This document shows, piece after piece, positions 55,177 to 64,000 of a DNA stretch of 64,000 nt. A program made the translations under genes and the position numbers. Below the pieces are notes generated by a model. It had not been told where the DNA came from. It did not search any database and saw nothing but the letters and a program-made list of their open reading frames with translations. This stretch comes from Winogradskyella undariae (GTDB lineage: Bacteria > Bacteroidota > Bacteroidia > Flavobacteriales > Flavobacteriaceae): NCBI RefSeq assembly GCF_013285155.1, contig NZ_JABTEL010000001.1, forward strand, positions 1-64,000. Reading direction: 5' to 3'. Position 1 is the first letter of the stretch. Each line of letters starts with the position of its first letter.

Positions 55177-57837
55177 ATGAAAAATTTTAATCAATTTTTA
55201 CTCTTAGCTGTAATTACGTTGTTTACTACAGTAACATTTGCTCAAAGTACTATTACCGGGAAAATAATAGATGCTGAGACAAATTCAGCACTTCCAGGGG
55301 CTAATATTATAGAGTATTATACAGAAAATGGGGTTGATACAGATTTCACAGGAGAATTCACATTATTAACAAAGGAAAAGTCGGGTGAAATTGTAATTTC
55401 TTACGTTGGGTTTGAAAGTAAAACGTTGAAATTTAATGGTAATACCGACTTTGGTACTATCTTTTTAAGCCTAGATAGTTCTTTGGATGAAGTTGTACTT
55501 GTTGGTACGAGGGTAATTGATTTAGCAAATAGTAGAGAAACACCTGTTGCAGTTTCTACTATTAGTGGAAGAGATATTCGATTAAAGTCATCTGGTAACG
55601 TTGAATTTGGAGAATCTATGAAGAATACTCCTTCTGTGTACGTTTCAAACCAAGCTGGGGGATTTGGTGATAGCCAGATTTTCTTAAGAGGTTTTGATCA
55701 AACAAACACAGCTTATTTATTAAATGGTCAACCAATTAATGGTATGGAAGACGGAGCAATGTATTGGTCTAACTGGTCAGGTATGTCAGATGTTGCTAAT
55801 GTAGTACAGGTTCAAAGAGGGTTAGGATCTTCAAAATTAGCTATTTCTTCTGTTGGAGGTACAGTAAACATTGTGTCTAAGACAACAGATAAACAAAAAG
55901 GTGGATTTGTAAGATTTTTAGGAGGTAATGATAGTTATGTTAAAAGTTCAATTGGTTACGATTCTGGTTTAAGTGAAAAAGGATGGGCGTTTTCTGTGTT
56001 ATTAGATCATTGGCAAGCACATAGAAAATATTCAATTGGTACTGCAGGTCAAGGACAAAACTATATGTTTTCAGTTGGTTATAAGCCAAACGAAAAAAAC
56101 ACATTCAACTTCTTGTTAACAGGAGCTCCGCAATGGCACGATCAAAATTTTTCTCAAGATCTTGAGTTTTATCAAGACTATGGTGATAAAGCAAACAGTA
56201 ATACAGGTTTTTACGAAGGTGAACGCTATACAGAACGTCGTAACTTTTACCACAAACCAGTTGCTAACTTAAACTGGGATTTAAGTATTAACGAGAAATT
56301 AGATTTATCTACTGTTTTATATGCATCATGGGGTCGTGGTGGAGGAACCGGTAATGTTGGTAGTGGTAGAGTTAGAGTTGGCGGAGATGGTTTAAATGCT
56401 GAAGAAATTGATTTTGATCAAATAGAATTGAATAACATTGCAACCGCAACAACCATTAATGGAGGTCAGTATGGTACATCTGATGACTCTTATTTAAGAC
56501 GTTCTTCAATAAATAATCATAATTGGTACGGTCTATTATCTAGTTTAGAGTATGAGGCTAATGAAAATTGGTCAATGAATTTCGGTGTAGATGCTAGAAC
56601 TTATAATGGTATGCACTTTAGACAATTAGAAAACACATTAGGTTTAGATGGTTACAATGATAATTCAAGCACAAGTCGTCCTAGTGATTATGTAATAACT
56701 GAAACTTTTGATGCCGATCCGTGGTCTTCATTATTTAACTCTGCAGATAATGATCAAAGATATGATTATAACTATGAAGAAGTAATTCAATATATAGGAG
56801 GGTTTGGTCAAGCAGAATATTCTAATGATAATTTTTCTGCATTTGTTCAAGGGGCTGTATCAACACAATCTTACCAAAGAGAAGGGTTTTTTATAGGAAC
56901 AGGAAACGGTTTAGGGAAGTCTGACAAAATAAGTAAAGAAGGATATAATATTAAAGGAGGTTTGGCTTATAAAATTAATACCAAGCATTCTGTTTTTGCT
57001 AATGCAGGTTTTTACTCACGTCAACCTTTCTTAGATAATATTTTTAGTAATGTGAGGTATGATAATGCACTTTCAGAGCCAGATGTAGATAATGAAGAGA
57101 TTACGGGTTTTGAAGGAGGTTACCGTTTTAAAAATAGAACTTTGAGAATAAACATTGATGTTTATAGTACAGAATGGGGTAATAGATTTCTTTCTACAGA
57201 TGGACCAGTTCAGCCAGGTGCTGATGGTATTATAGATGGTGAGGGTGGCTTAAGTTCTAGTGATGACGAGTTAAGTACTTATAGATTAACGGATGTTGCT
57301 CAAACACATAAAGGAGTAGAGTTTGATATGGAATACCGTCCTCTAAATGGGGCATGGTCATTTAGAGTATTTGGTTCTTTAGGAGATTGGAAATATGATG
57401 GAGAAACACCATACACTTTGCAAAATGATGATACGGGAGATTTTATTACTACAGATGGAAATATAGATTTAACAGATGTTAAAATTGGTAATGCACCACA
57501 AACATCTTTTGGTTTTGGTGTTAAAGCTGAGATATTTAATGGGCTTTCTATAGATTTAGATTATAACATTTATAACGGTTTATATGAATTTGTAGATCCT
57601 GCAGATGTTGCTGATGCGGCTTTATCTGGTAATGTTTATGATTCTATTAAATTACCATCTTATTCTTTATTAGATGCAGGTTTAACATATAGATTTACTT
57701 TAGGTGATAATCCTTTAACTTTCAGAGCTAATATTTATAATCTACTTGATGAGTCTTATATTAATCAAAAAGATGCTTTTGGGTATTATTTAGGAATAGG
57801 AAGAACATTTAACGCAAGTTTACGTTATAATTTCTAA
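55177..57837 (+). CDS. TonB-dependent receptor 1
   Basis: An 886-residue outer-membrane receptor for active import. After the signal peptide (ending FAQS), residues 24-105 form a carboxypeptidase-like regulatory domain (ITGKIIDAETNSALPGANI). The plug follows (SVYVSNQAGGFGDSQIFLRG, QRGLGSSKLAISSVGGTV), then the barrel, ending with the aromatic NASLRYNF strand. The plug is nearly the same as in receptor 2; the barrel differs in loops. The substrate is unknown; an iron-siderophore or peptide type is possible. No SusD gene is next to it. A terminator follows. Confidence 0.93.
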   Translation: MKNFNQFLLLAVITLFTTVTFAQSTITGKIIDAETNSALPGANIIEYYTENGVDTDFTGEFTLLTKEKSGEIVISYVGFESKTLKFNGNTDFGTIFLSLDSSLDEVVLVGTRVIDLANSRETPVAVSTISGRDIRLKSSGNVEFGESMKNTPSVYVSNQAGGFGDSQIFLRGFDQTNTAYLLNGQPINGMEDGAMYWSNWSGMSDVANVVQVQRGLGSSKLAISSVGGTVNIVSKTTDKQKGGFVRFLGGNDSYVKSSIGYDSGLSEKGWAFSVLLDHWQAHRKYSIGTAGQGQNYMFSVGYKPNEKNTFNFLLTGAPQWHDQNFSQDLEFYQDYGDKANSNTGFYEGERYTERRNFYHKPVANLNWDLSINEKLDLSTVLYASWGRGGGTGNVGSGRVRVGGDGLNAEEIDFDQIELNNIATATTINGGQYGTSDDSYLRRSSINNHNWYGLLSSLEYEANENWSMNFGVDARTYNGMHFRQLENTLGLDGYNDNSSTSRPSDYVITETFDADPWSSLFNSADNDQRYDYNYEEVIQYIGGFGQAEYSNDNFSAFVQGAVSTQSYQREGFFIGTGNGLGKSDKISKEGYNIKGGLAYKINTKHSVFANAGFYSRQPFLDNIFSNVRYDNALSEPDVDNEEITGFEGGYRFKNRTLRINIDVYSTEWGNRFLSTDGPVQPGADGIIDGEGGLSSSDDELSTYRLTDVAQTHKGVEFDMEYRPLNGAWSFRVFGSLGDWKYDGETPYTLQNDDTGDFITTDGNIDLTDVKIGNAPQTSFGFGVKAEIFNGLSIDLDYNIYNGLYEFVDPADVADAALSGNVYDSIKLPSYSLLDAGLTYRFTLGDNPLTFRANIYNLLDESYINQKDAFGYYLGIGRTFNASLRYNF

Positions 57838-57858
57838 CCTATTTACTACAACATATTA

Positions 57859-57891
57859 AAAAAAGGTAGCCACATGGCTACCTTTTTTTTT
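57859..57891 (+). terminator. Terminator after TonB receptor 1
   Basis: GGTAGCCA and TGGCTACC (57865-57882) form an 8-bp stem with a 2-base loop. The stem extends through flanking A and T runs and ends in nine T bases. Confidence 0.9.
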
Positions 57892-57950
57892 GTAAAAAGT
57901 TTTTAAATGAAATAATTATTCTTTCGCTAAATATTTTTTATACTCATATA

Positions 57951-58419
<469 letters not shown>

Positions 58420-58539
58420 TAATTGTTAAAAAGTTTTCGTAAAATTGATTGAGTTTCTATAATTTTTGTTGATTCTATAATTTATCTTCACAATACTCAA
58501 TTGTTAACATTAAGTTAATGTTATAGCTGTTGTATTGCG

Positions 58540-58547
58540 TAATTTTG
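58540..58547 (+). promoter_or_regulatory. Probable -7 box for TonB receptor 2
   Basis: TAATTTTG fits TAnnTTTG and is 34 bases before the ATG, matching the position and context (TTGTATT.CGTAATTTTGC) of the box before receptor 1. Confidence 0.55.
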
Positions 58548-58581
58548 CGCTAATTAAAAACCAATTAACTTAAATTTTAAG

Positions 58582-61179
58582 ATGAAAAAATTTAATCAAT
58601 TTTTATTTATTGCTGTTTTTGCCCTCGTGTCATCAGCAATGTATGCTCAAACCACTATCACTGGTAAAATAGTGGATAGTGAAATGAATTCACCGCTCCC
58701 AGGAGCTAATGCTGTTGTAAAAGGAACAACAGATGGTGCAACAACTGATTTTGATGGTAAATTTTCTATATCAACATCATCTTCAACTGGAGAAGTTGTA
58801 ATTTCTTATGTAGGTTTTACTTCTCAAACATTTGCTTTTAGTGGTAATATTGATTTAGGAACTATTGTATTAAGTCCAGATAGCAGCTTAGATGAAGTTG
58901 TTGTTGTTGGTACAGGTATTATTGATTTAGCTGACGGTAGAGATACACCCGTTGCTGTGTCTACAATTAAGGCATCTGAAATTCAGCAAAAAATTGGTGC
59001 TGGAGATGTAACTACAACTTTAGTGAATACACCATCTGTTTATGTTGCAGGAGGAGAAAGTGGTTTTGGTGATTCTAACATACGTGTTCGTGGTTTTGAC
59101 CAAGATAATACAGCGTTCTTATTAAATGGACAACCAATTAATGGTATGGAAGATGGTAAAATGTATTGGTCTAACTGGTCTGGTATTTCAGATATTGCTA
59201 GTGCAGTACAAATTCAAAGGGGTTTAGGATCTTCTAAATTAGCAATTTCTTCTGTTGGTGGTACTGTAAACTTTGTTACTAAAGCTACAGATAAAAGAGA
59301 AGGTGGTTTTGCTGCTGTAACTACAGGTTACAATAATTACCTTAAAACTTCTTTAGGTTATAGTACAGGACTTAATGAAAAAGGATTTGGTGCAACGGTT
59401 ATGTTGTCTCATTGGCAAGGTGATGGGTATAACTTAGGTACTCAAGGTGAAGGACAAACTTATTTTATTTCATTTGGTTATAAAATAAATGAAAAGCATA
59501 ACTTAAACTTTTTAGTTACAGGTGCGCCTCAACAACATGATCAAAACTATAGAAAATCTATTTCTCAGTATTTACAATATGGTAAAAAATATAACTATAA
59601 CTATGGTTACCGTAATGGTGAATACCTTAGTTTAAGAACTAACTTTTACCACAAACCAGTGACTAACTTAAACTGGGATTGGAATATCAGTGAAAAATCT
59701 AGTTTATCTACTGTACTTTATGCTTCATGGGGACGTGGAGGTGGAACCGGAGGTTACGGAGCTTACACGGCATCTACTGATGACGGTCATGTTGATTGGG
59801 ATGCTACAATAGCAGCTAATCAATCTGTAGCTGGTGGTATTGGTAACGGAAGTGGTCCTTACGTAGGTACAGCAATACGTGCTTCTATGAATAACCATGC
59901 TTGGTATGGTTTAGTGACTAATTACGAAACTGAACTTACAGATAATATTAGCATGAATTTAGGTGCTGATTTACGTACATATAAAGGTACTCACTTTAGA
60001 CAACTAGTAGATTTATTAGGTCTTAATGGTATTGAAGAGGGACCAACTAGCGCACAGTATCCAGATAGTTATATAGTTAGTTCAACTAATAGTATTGACC
60101 CTTGGTCTACAGTATTTAATTTTGCAGACGAAGATCAAAGAATTGATTATGATTATGATGAGCGTATAAACTATGGTGGTGTATTTGGTCAATTAGAGTA
60201 TGCTACAGATAATTTTTCTACATTTTTTCAAGGAGCAGTTTCTAATCAAAGTCACGTAAGATGGGATAGATTTAACTATGACGAGGCTAATGAGGAATCT
60301 GAAACAATTAACAATACAGGTTTCAATGTTAAAGCTGGTGGTAGTTATGCTATTGGTAATAATAGTAAAATATATGTAAATGGAGGTTATTACTCACGTC
60401 AACCTTACCATGATAATATTTACTTAAACTTTACTAATGAGGTTAACCCATTAACTGAAAATGAAAAAATACTTGGTTTAGAAGTTGGGTACACATACAC
60501 ATCATCTGCATTCTCTGTCGCTTTAGATTTATACAGAACAAACTGGAAAGATCGTGTTGAGTCTTCTTCTTATACGGATGAAGATACTAATGAATTACTT
60601 TACAGAACTAACGAAGGTGTTGAGCAATTACACTCAGGAGCTGAACTTCAATTAAGCTACAAGCCTTTTGATGCTCTTAGAATTAAAGGTTTTGCTTCAG
60701 TTGGTCAGTGGGAATACGTAGGTGATTCTCAAACAACTATCAGAAATGAAGCTCTTGAAACGTTATCAGTTGAACTTGAAGATGTTGATGGTGGTGAAGT
60801 AGGAGGTGCTGCTCAAACAACTTTTGGTTTAGGAGCTGATTATACAATTGTTAAAGGATTGTCTATTGATGCAGATTACAGATATTATGACAAATTATAT
60901 GCTGATGTTGGAGCTATTAAAGAAAATTTAGAGCTACCTAACTTTGGTGTTATGGATTTAGGTCTTTCTTATAAAATGTTAGTAGGAAAAGATAAAACTA
61001 ATTCTGTAAACTTCAGATTTAACGTAAATAACTTATTAAACGAAGAGTATATCTCTCAGTCTAGTACAGCTAACAAAGTTGAAGCTGGAGATGAAACTTA
61101 TTTAGGAATTAATCAAACTAACCAAGTGTATTTTGGAAACTTAAGAACTTGGAACTTTGGAATCAGATTTGTATTCTAA
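58582..61179 (+). CDS. TonB-dependent receptor 2
   Basis: An 865-residue paralogue of receptor 1, in the same order: signal peptide (ending MYAQT), regulatory domain (ITGKIVDSEMNSPLPGANA), plug with LNGQPINGMEDGKMYWSNWS, and barrel. Differences gather in the barrel, where loops are inserted or lost, for example near the HVDWDATIAANQSVAGGIG segment. The C-terminus is a TWNFGIRFVF strand. Preserved frame and plug show that it is functional. It may take a different ligand from receptor 1. No SusD gene is near. A terminator follows at 61207. Confidence 0.93.
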   Translation: MKKFNQFLFIAVFALVSSAMYAQTTITGKIVDSEMNSPLPGANAVVKGTTDGATTDFDGKFSISTSSSTGEVVISYVGFTSQTFAFSGNIDLGTIVLSPDSSLDEVVVVGTGIIDLADGRDTPVAVSTIKASEIQQKIGAGDVTTTLVNTPSVYVAGGESGFGDSNIRVRGFDQDNTAFLLNGQPINGMEDGKMYWSNWSGISDIASAVQIQRGLGSSKLAISSVGGTVNFVTKATDKREGGFAAVTTGYNNYLKTSLGYSTGLNEKGFGATVMLSHWQGDGYNLGTQGEGQTYFISFGYKINEKHNLNFLVTGAPQQHDQNYRKSISQYLQYGKKYNYNYGYRNGEYLSLRTNFYHKPVTNLNWDWNISEKSSLSTVLYASWGRGGGTGGYGAYTASTDDGHVDWDATIAANQSVAGGIGNGSGPYVGTAIRASMNNHAWYGLVTNYETELTDNISMNLGADLRTYKGTHFRQLVDLLGLNGIEEGPTSAQYPDSYIVSSTNSIDPWSTVFNFADEDQRIDYDYDERINYGGVFGQLEYATDNFSTFFQGAVSNQSHVRWDRFNYDEANEESETINNTGFNVKAGGSYAIGNNSKIYVNGGYYSRQPYHDNIYLNFTNEVNPLTENEKILGLEVGYTYTSSAFSVALDLYRTNWKDRVESSSYTDEDTNELLYRTNEGVEQLHSGAELQLSYKPFDALRIKGFASVGQWEYVGDSQTTIRNEALETLSVELEDVDGGEVGGAAQTTFGLGADYTIVKGLSIDADYRYYDKLYADVGAIKENLELPNFGVMDLGLSYKMLVGKDKTNSVNFRFNVNNLLNEEYISQSSTANKVEAGDETYLGINQTNQVYFGNLRTWNFGIRFVF

Positions 61180-61206
61180 ATCTAAGATCATTTAAATTAT
61201 ATATAA

Positions 61207-61235
61207 AAGGCTGTCTGAAAAGACAGTCTTTTTTT
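61207..61235 (+). terminator. Terminator after TonB receptor 2
   Basis: AAGGCTGTCT (61207-61216) pairs with AGACAGTCTT (61221-61230), with one G-T pair and a GAAA loop, followed by a T run. The 283 bases from here to the gldD stop hold no gene that I can see. Confidence 0.88.
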
Positions 61236-61518
61236 ATGAAATATATTTAACACTCATTTTACTATATAGTGCGGATGCTATATTCTTAATTTAAGGACTC
61301 AGTAGGTCTTATATAAAGTTTAATGAGTATGCTTAGCTCGTACAGTATAAGTGAAGTAAGAAGTTTTGTAAGTAAGCTCTTGTTAGATTACTGATTAAGA
61401 AAACCGCGTAAAGAAAGGCTGTTTTTGTCTTTTGGGATAATTCACAGCAATCTAGTCTCCTATAATAGTTACAAGAAATAAGTGGAGTAAAAAGAAAAAG
61501 ATGTTATTTGTATGATGT

Positions 61519-62085
61519 TTATTCCTTCCAGCGTACTGTTTCCATAATACGCTTAATATCTTTCTTTAAGTATTCTGCAGCAGGATAAATAGAGTCGTAA
61601 TTAGGTTTGGCATAGAAATAAAGTGAGCCACTTAAAAAGTGTTTTGTACTGTCTGTAACATAAAATTGAGATTGAGATGCAGCGTTACCTCCTATTTCAT
61701 ATAGCATTCCGTAAACATTGTGCTCTTTAACTACAAAAGGCCTTTGAGAGATTTCATCTGCTTTAATCGTGTGCTTTTGCGTGAGGTTTTGTGCGTCTCT
61801 TAGTAAACTATCTATGTTACCATTTACATCTTTATAGGTAAGGTAAATAGTTGCTTTTAAGCTGGAGTAATTGATATCAATACCATTTGTGGTCTTTGTC
61901 GATTTTACCGTTTTAATAGGATCTGAAAGTTTATTTTTTTCAAAAGTAAAAGGTAAGGGTACAATAGTTTCTTCATAAATAGCTTTTGGATATTCTAGTC
62001 TTAAGTAACCTTTTGGTTTTGGTAAAGTGTCATTACCGCAACCTAGTAAAAATAGGCTTAGAATTGGTATAGCTATTCGTTTCAT
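61519..62085 (-). CDS. gldD: Gliding motility lipoprotein GldD
   Basis: GldD is a lipoprotein needed for gliding and type IX secretion in Flavobacterium. The 188-residue form starts MKRIAIP and has the lipobox LLGC (lipidated Cys16). It is followed by PKPKGYLRLEYP, a signature of the family; the later YEIGGNAASQSQFYVTDSTKHFLSGSLYF region, in two parts, and the terminal IKRIMETVRWK are also typical. An in-frame ATG at 62121 would add 12 residues before the signal peptide and is disfavoured. It lies 100 bases downstream of gldE, as in other Flavobacteriia. Confidence 0.92.
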   Translation of the reverse strand: MKRIAIPILSLFLLGCGNDTLPKPKGYLRLEYPKAIYEETIVPLPFTFEKNKLSDPIKTVKSTKTTNGIDINYSSLKATIYLTYKDVNGNIDSLLRDAQNLTQKHTIKADEISQRPFVVKEHNVYGMLYEIGGNAASQSQFYVTDSTKHFLSGSLYFYAKPNYDSIYPAAEYLKKDIKRIMETVRWKE

Positions 62086-62185
62086 GTGTTTTATGTATTG
62101 TTTTGGCAAACTTACTATCAATCTAAAGTGATGTGGTTTGCTGTTAATTATTCTTCTAAGTGATATTCACTTTTAGGATGTTTAC

Positions 62186-63505
62186 TTATGCTTGTCTATC
62201 TAATAAAGTCAGCTTAATTTGCTTTATACGTTTACGCTCTAAGGCTTCAATGGTAAAAACATAATTTTCAAAATTTATTTTACTTCCTATTCTTGGAAAC
62301 CCACCTGAGATTTCTAAAACAAAACCAGCTAGTGTTTCAGCTTCACCTTTTTGCGTTTCAAAAAGTTCGGAATCATTTCCAATATTAACAATTTTATAGA
62401 CATCTTTTAGAGGTGTTTTTCCTTCAAAACTATAATTATTGTTGTTTAGTTTGGTATAAACTAAATCATCATCGTCATATTCATCACTAATATCACCAAC
62501 AATTTCTTCAATAATATCTTCAAGTGAAACCAATCCAGAGGTTCCTCCATATTCATCTACTACAACAGCTAAATGAACTTTTTTGGTTTGAAATTCCACC
62601 ATTAAATCATCTAATTTTTTATTTTCAGGAACAAAGAAAGGTTCTTTTAAAATAGTCGTCCAGTCAAAGGTCTTTTTGTTCAAGTGTGGTAATAAATCCT
62701 TAGCGTAAAGTACGCCTATTATAGTATCTATGCTTTCTTCGTAAACAGGGATTCTAGAATATCCATTTTCAATGATTTCTTTTATAATAGTTTCGTAAGG
62801 TGTATCTATTTTTAAGGCAAATAAATCGATTCTTGGTCGCATTACTTGTTTTGTATCTGTATTACCAAAAGATACAATACCCTGTAGTAGCTTTTGTTCT
62901 TCTTGTGTGGTATCTTGGTTATTTGTTAATTTTAATGCTTGAGATAACTGATCGACACTAAGATTAGAACGTTGTTTGCCAAATTTCTTATGAATTTGGA
63001 TTGTAACAAAGCGCATTGGTAAGCTTAAAGGAGAGAAAATAACATCTAGAACGAGTAATGGTCGCGCCATAAAAGATGAAAACTTTACACTATTTCTGTT
63101 GGCATAGATTTTAGGGATTATTTCTCCAAATAATAAGATTAAAAATGTAGCAGAGACAACCTCTAAAAGAAATCTAATAAGGTTGTTTGTGATATTTAAA
63201 AATAGAGTTTCTCCTATATAAGAGAATAATAAAACGACAGCTATATTTATAAAGTTGTTAGCAACTAAAATAGTCGCCAATAGTTTTTTTGGACGCTCTA
63301 ATAGTGATGCGATAATTTGCATTGCCGGAGATTTATTTTCTAAACCCTCATCTAAATCAGATTTGGTTAGGGAAAATACAGCAACTTCTGCTCCTGATAT
63401 TAAAGCAGAACACGTTAGTAAAACGATTAGTATAAGTATACTAGTAATAAAAGAAGTGTCAGTTATGAGTAAAGTTGAAAATAAAACCGTGGGTTCTGCG
63501 TCCAA
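62186..63505 (-). CDS. gldE: Gliding motility-associated protein GldE (CorC/CNNM type)
   Basis: A 439-residue inner-membrane protein of the HlyC/CorC family. The N-terminal DUF21 domain has about four membrane helices (to about residue 190). A CBS pair follows (MRPRIDLFALKIDTPYET, YSRIPVYEESIDTIIGVLYAKDL and VDEYGGTSGLVSLEDIIEEIVGDI, all shown in part). The C-terminal CorC_HlyC domain ends at 439. In F. johnsoniae GldE supports GldD, and the order ssb-gldE-gldD seen here is the usual one. Its paralogues transport Mg2+ or Co2+; transport by GldE is not proven. Confidence 0.9.
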   Translation of the reverse strand: MDAEPTVLFSTLLITDTSFITSILILIVLLTCSALISGAEVAVFSLTKSDLDEGLENKSPAMQIIASLLERPKKLLATILVANNFINIAVVLLFSYIGETLFLNITNNLIRFLLEVVSATFLILLFGEIIPKIYANRNSVKFSSFMARPLLVLDVIFSPLSLPMRFVTIQIHKKFGKQRSNLSVDQLSQALKLTNNQDTTQEEQKLLQGIVSFGNTDTKQVMRPRIDLFALKIDTPYETIIKEIIENGYSRIPVYEESIDTIIGVLYAKDLLPHLNKKTFDWTTILKEPFFVPENKKLDDLMVEFQTKKVHLAVVVDEYGGTSGLVSLEDIIEEIVGDISDEYDDDDLVYTKLNNNNYSFEGKTPLKDVYKIVNIGNDSELFETQKGEAETLAGFVLEISGGFPRIGSKINFENYVFTIEALERKRIKQIKLTLLDRQA

Positions 63506-63525
63506 TATGATGTTATATTTAGTGA

Positions 63526-63969
63526 TTAGAATGGCAAATCGTCAGCATCAGGTTCTACACTTTTAGTTGTAGAGGCTTGAGGTTGAGGTTTTGCATTTGG
63601 TGTCGAGGGATTTTTAGGCTGCTGTTGCTCTCCTTTTGGTGTTAAAAAAGTAAAGTCGTCACATTGAATCTCGACAGAATAGCGCTCCATACCTTTATCA
63701 TCTGTCCATTTTCTAGTTTTAATACGGCCTTCAATATAGATCTTGTCACCTTTAGAAAGATATTTTTCACAAATTTCTGCAGCTTTATTCCTAACAACGA
63801 TATTGTGCCATTCAGTATTTGTAATACGTTCGTTTGTTTGCTTACTTGTGTAGCTTTCGCTGGTAGCAATAGGAAAACGACCTACGCAATTTTTATCATC
63901 AAAATAGTGCATTTTAACTTCGTCTCCTAAGTTTCCAATCAGCATCACTTTATTTAAGGTTCCAGACAT
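63526..63969 (-). CDS. ssb: Single-stranded DNA-binding protein
   Basis: A 147-residue SSB. The OB fold covers about residues 1-105 (NKVMLIGNLGDEVKMHYF, TNTEWHNIVVRNKAAEICEKYL in part, KGDKIYIEGRIKTRKW). It is followed by a Gln/Pro-rich linker and the acidic tip DADDLPF, which binds partner proteins. It protects single-stranded DNA in replication and repair. It is the first complete gene of the ssb-gldE-gldD series; in other Flavobacteriia mutY lies just upstream, outside this window. Confidence 0.95.
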   Translation of the reverse strand: MSGTLNKVMLIGNLGDEVKMHYFDDKNCVGRFPIATSESYTSKQTNERITNTEWHNIVVRNKAAEICEKYLSKGDKIYIEGRIKTRKWTDDKGMERYSVEIQCDDFTFLTPKGEQQQPKNPSTPNAKPQPQASTTKSVEPDADDLPF

Positions 63970-64000
63970 AATAATTCGTTTTTTAAATAATCTACAAAGT

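Noticed and set aside
62086-62121. 12-codon extension of GldD
   Set aside because: It puts extra residues before a complete lipoprotein signal; GldD proteins start just before the hydrophobic stretch.

Overview
This window is chromosomal DNA of a low-GC member of the Flavobacteriaceae (Bacteroidota). The evidence is the gliding genes gldE and gldD next to ssb, a secreted protease with a type IX secretion (T9SS) sorting domain, GLPGLI-family proteins, many short lipoproteins, SusC/FecA-type TonB receptors, and several TAnnTTTG promoter boxes typical of this phylum. No insertion sequence, prophage, CRISPR array or tRNA was found.

Layout. The window opens in the 3' end of a 5S rRNA followed by a strong terminator, so an rRNA operon lies just outside. 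Bases 244-9422 carry plus-strand housekeeping and accessory genes (TPR protein, DUF4286, ksgA, mgtE, a 2-hydroxyacid dehydrogenase, a carotenoid-type FAD oxidoreductase, DUF1801, VOC and TM2 proteins). A minus-strand operon (GNAT, aspartate kinase, two-domain OlsF-like acyltransferase) covers 9538-13113. Then come fbp, a TerB-like gene, mfd with a DMT transporter, a thioredoxin-like protein, and a 1478-residue CheB-CheR-PAS-histidine kinase-receiver hybrid (21068-25504). Bases 25622-39525 hold gpsA, a spermidine-synthase-like gene, a CBS protein, an M13 peptidase, a Tdh-like dehydrogenase, serS, and an HTTM/gamma-carboxylase-like gene coupled to ribF. A large T9SS metalloprotease and pth follow.

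The most unusual region is 43730-48656, read on the minus strand: small exported peptide, GLPGLI protein, second small exported peptide, second GLPGLI protein, outer-membrane beta-barrel with a carboxypeptidase-like domain. The two peptides share almost the same leader and a conserved upstream region with a CCCTA/TAGGG dyad, but their mature parts differ. This is the best candidate for an undescribed system. The 0.93-kb non-coding region upstream of it holds further dyads and direct repeats.

After a CCC-motif membrane protein, a tight operon (DUF3108, tryptophan dioxygenase family, M23 lipoprotein, pgi) leads to two paralogous TonB receptors. Between the receptors lies a decayed copy of the 3' end of pgi, so the second receptor arose by tandem duplication of a pgi-3'/promoter/receptor segment. 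The window closes with gldD, gldE and ssb on the minus strand.
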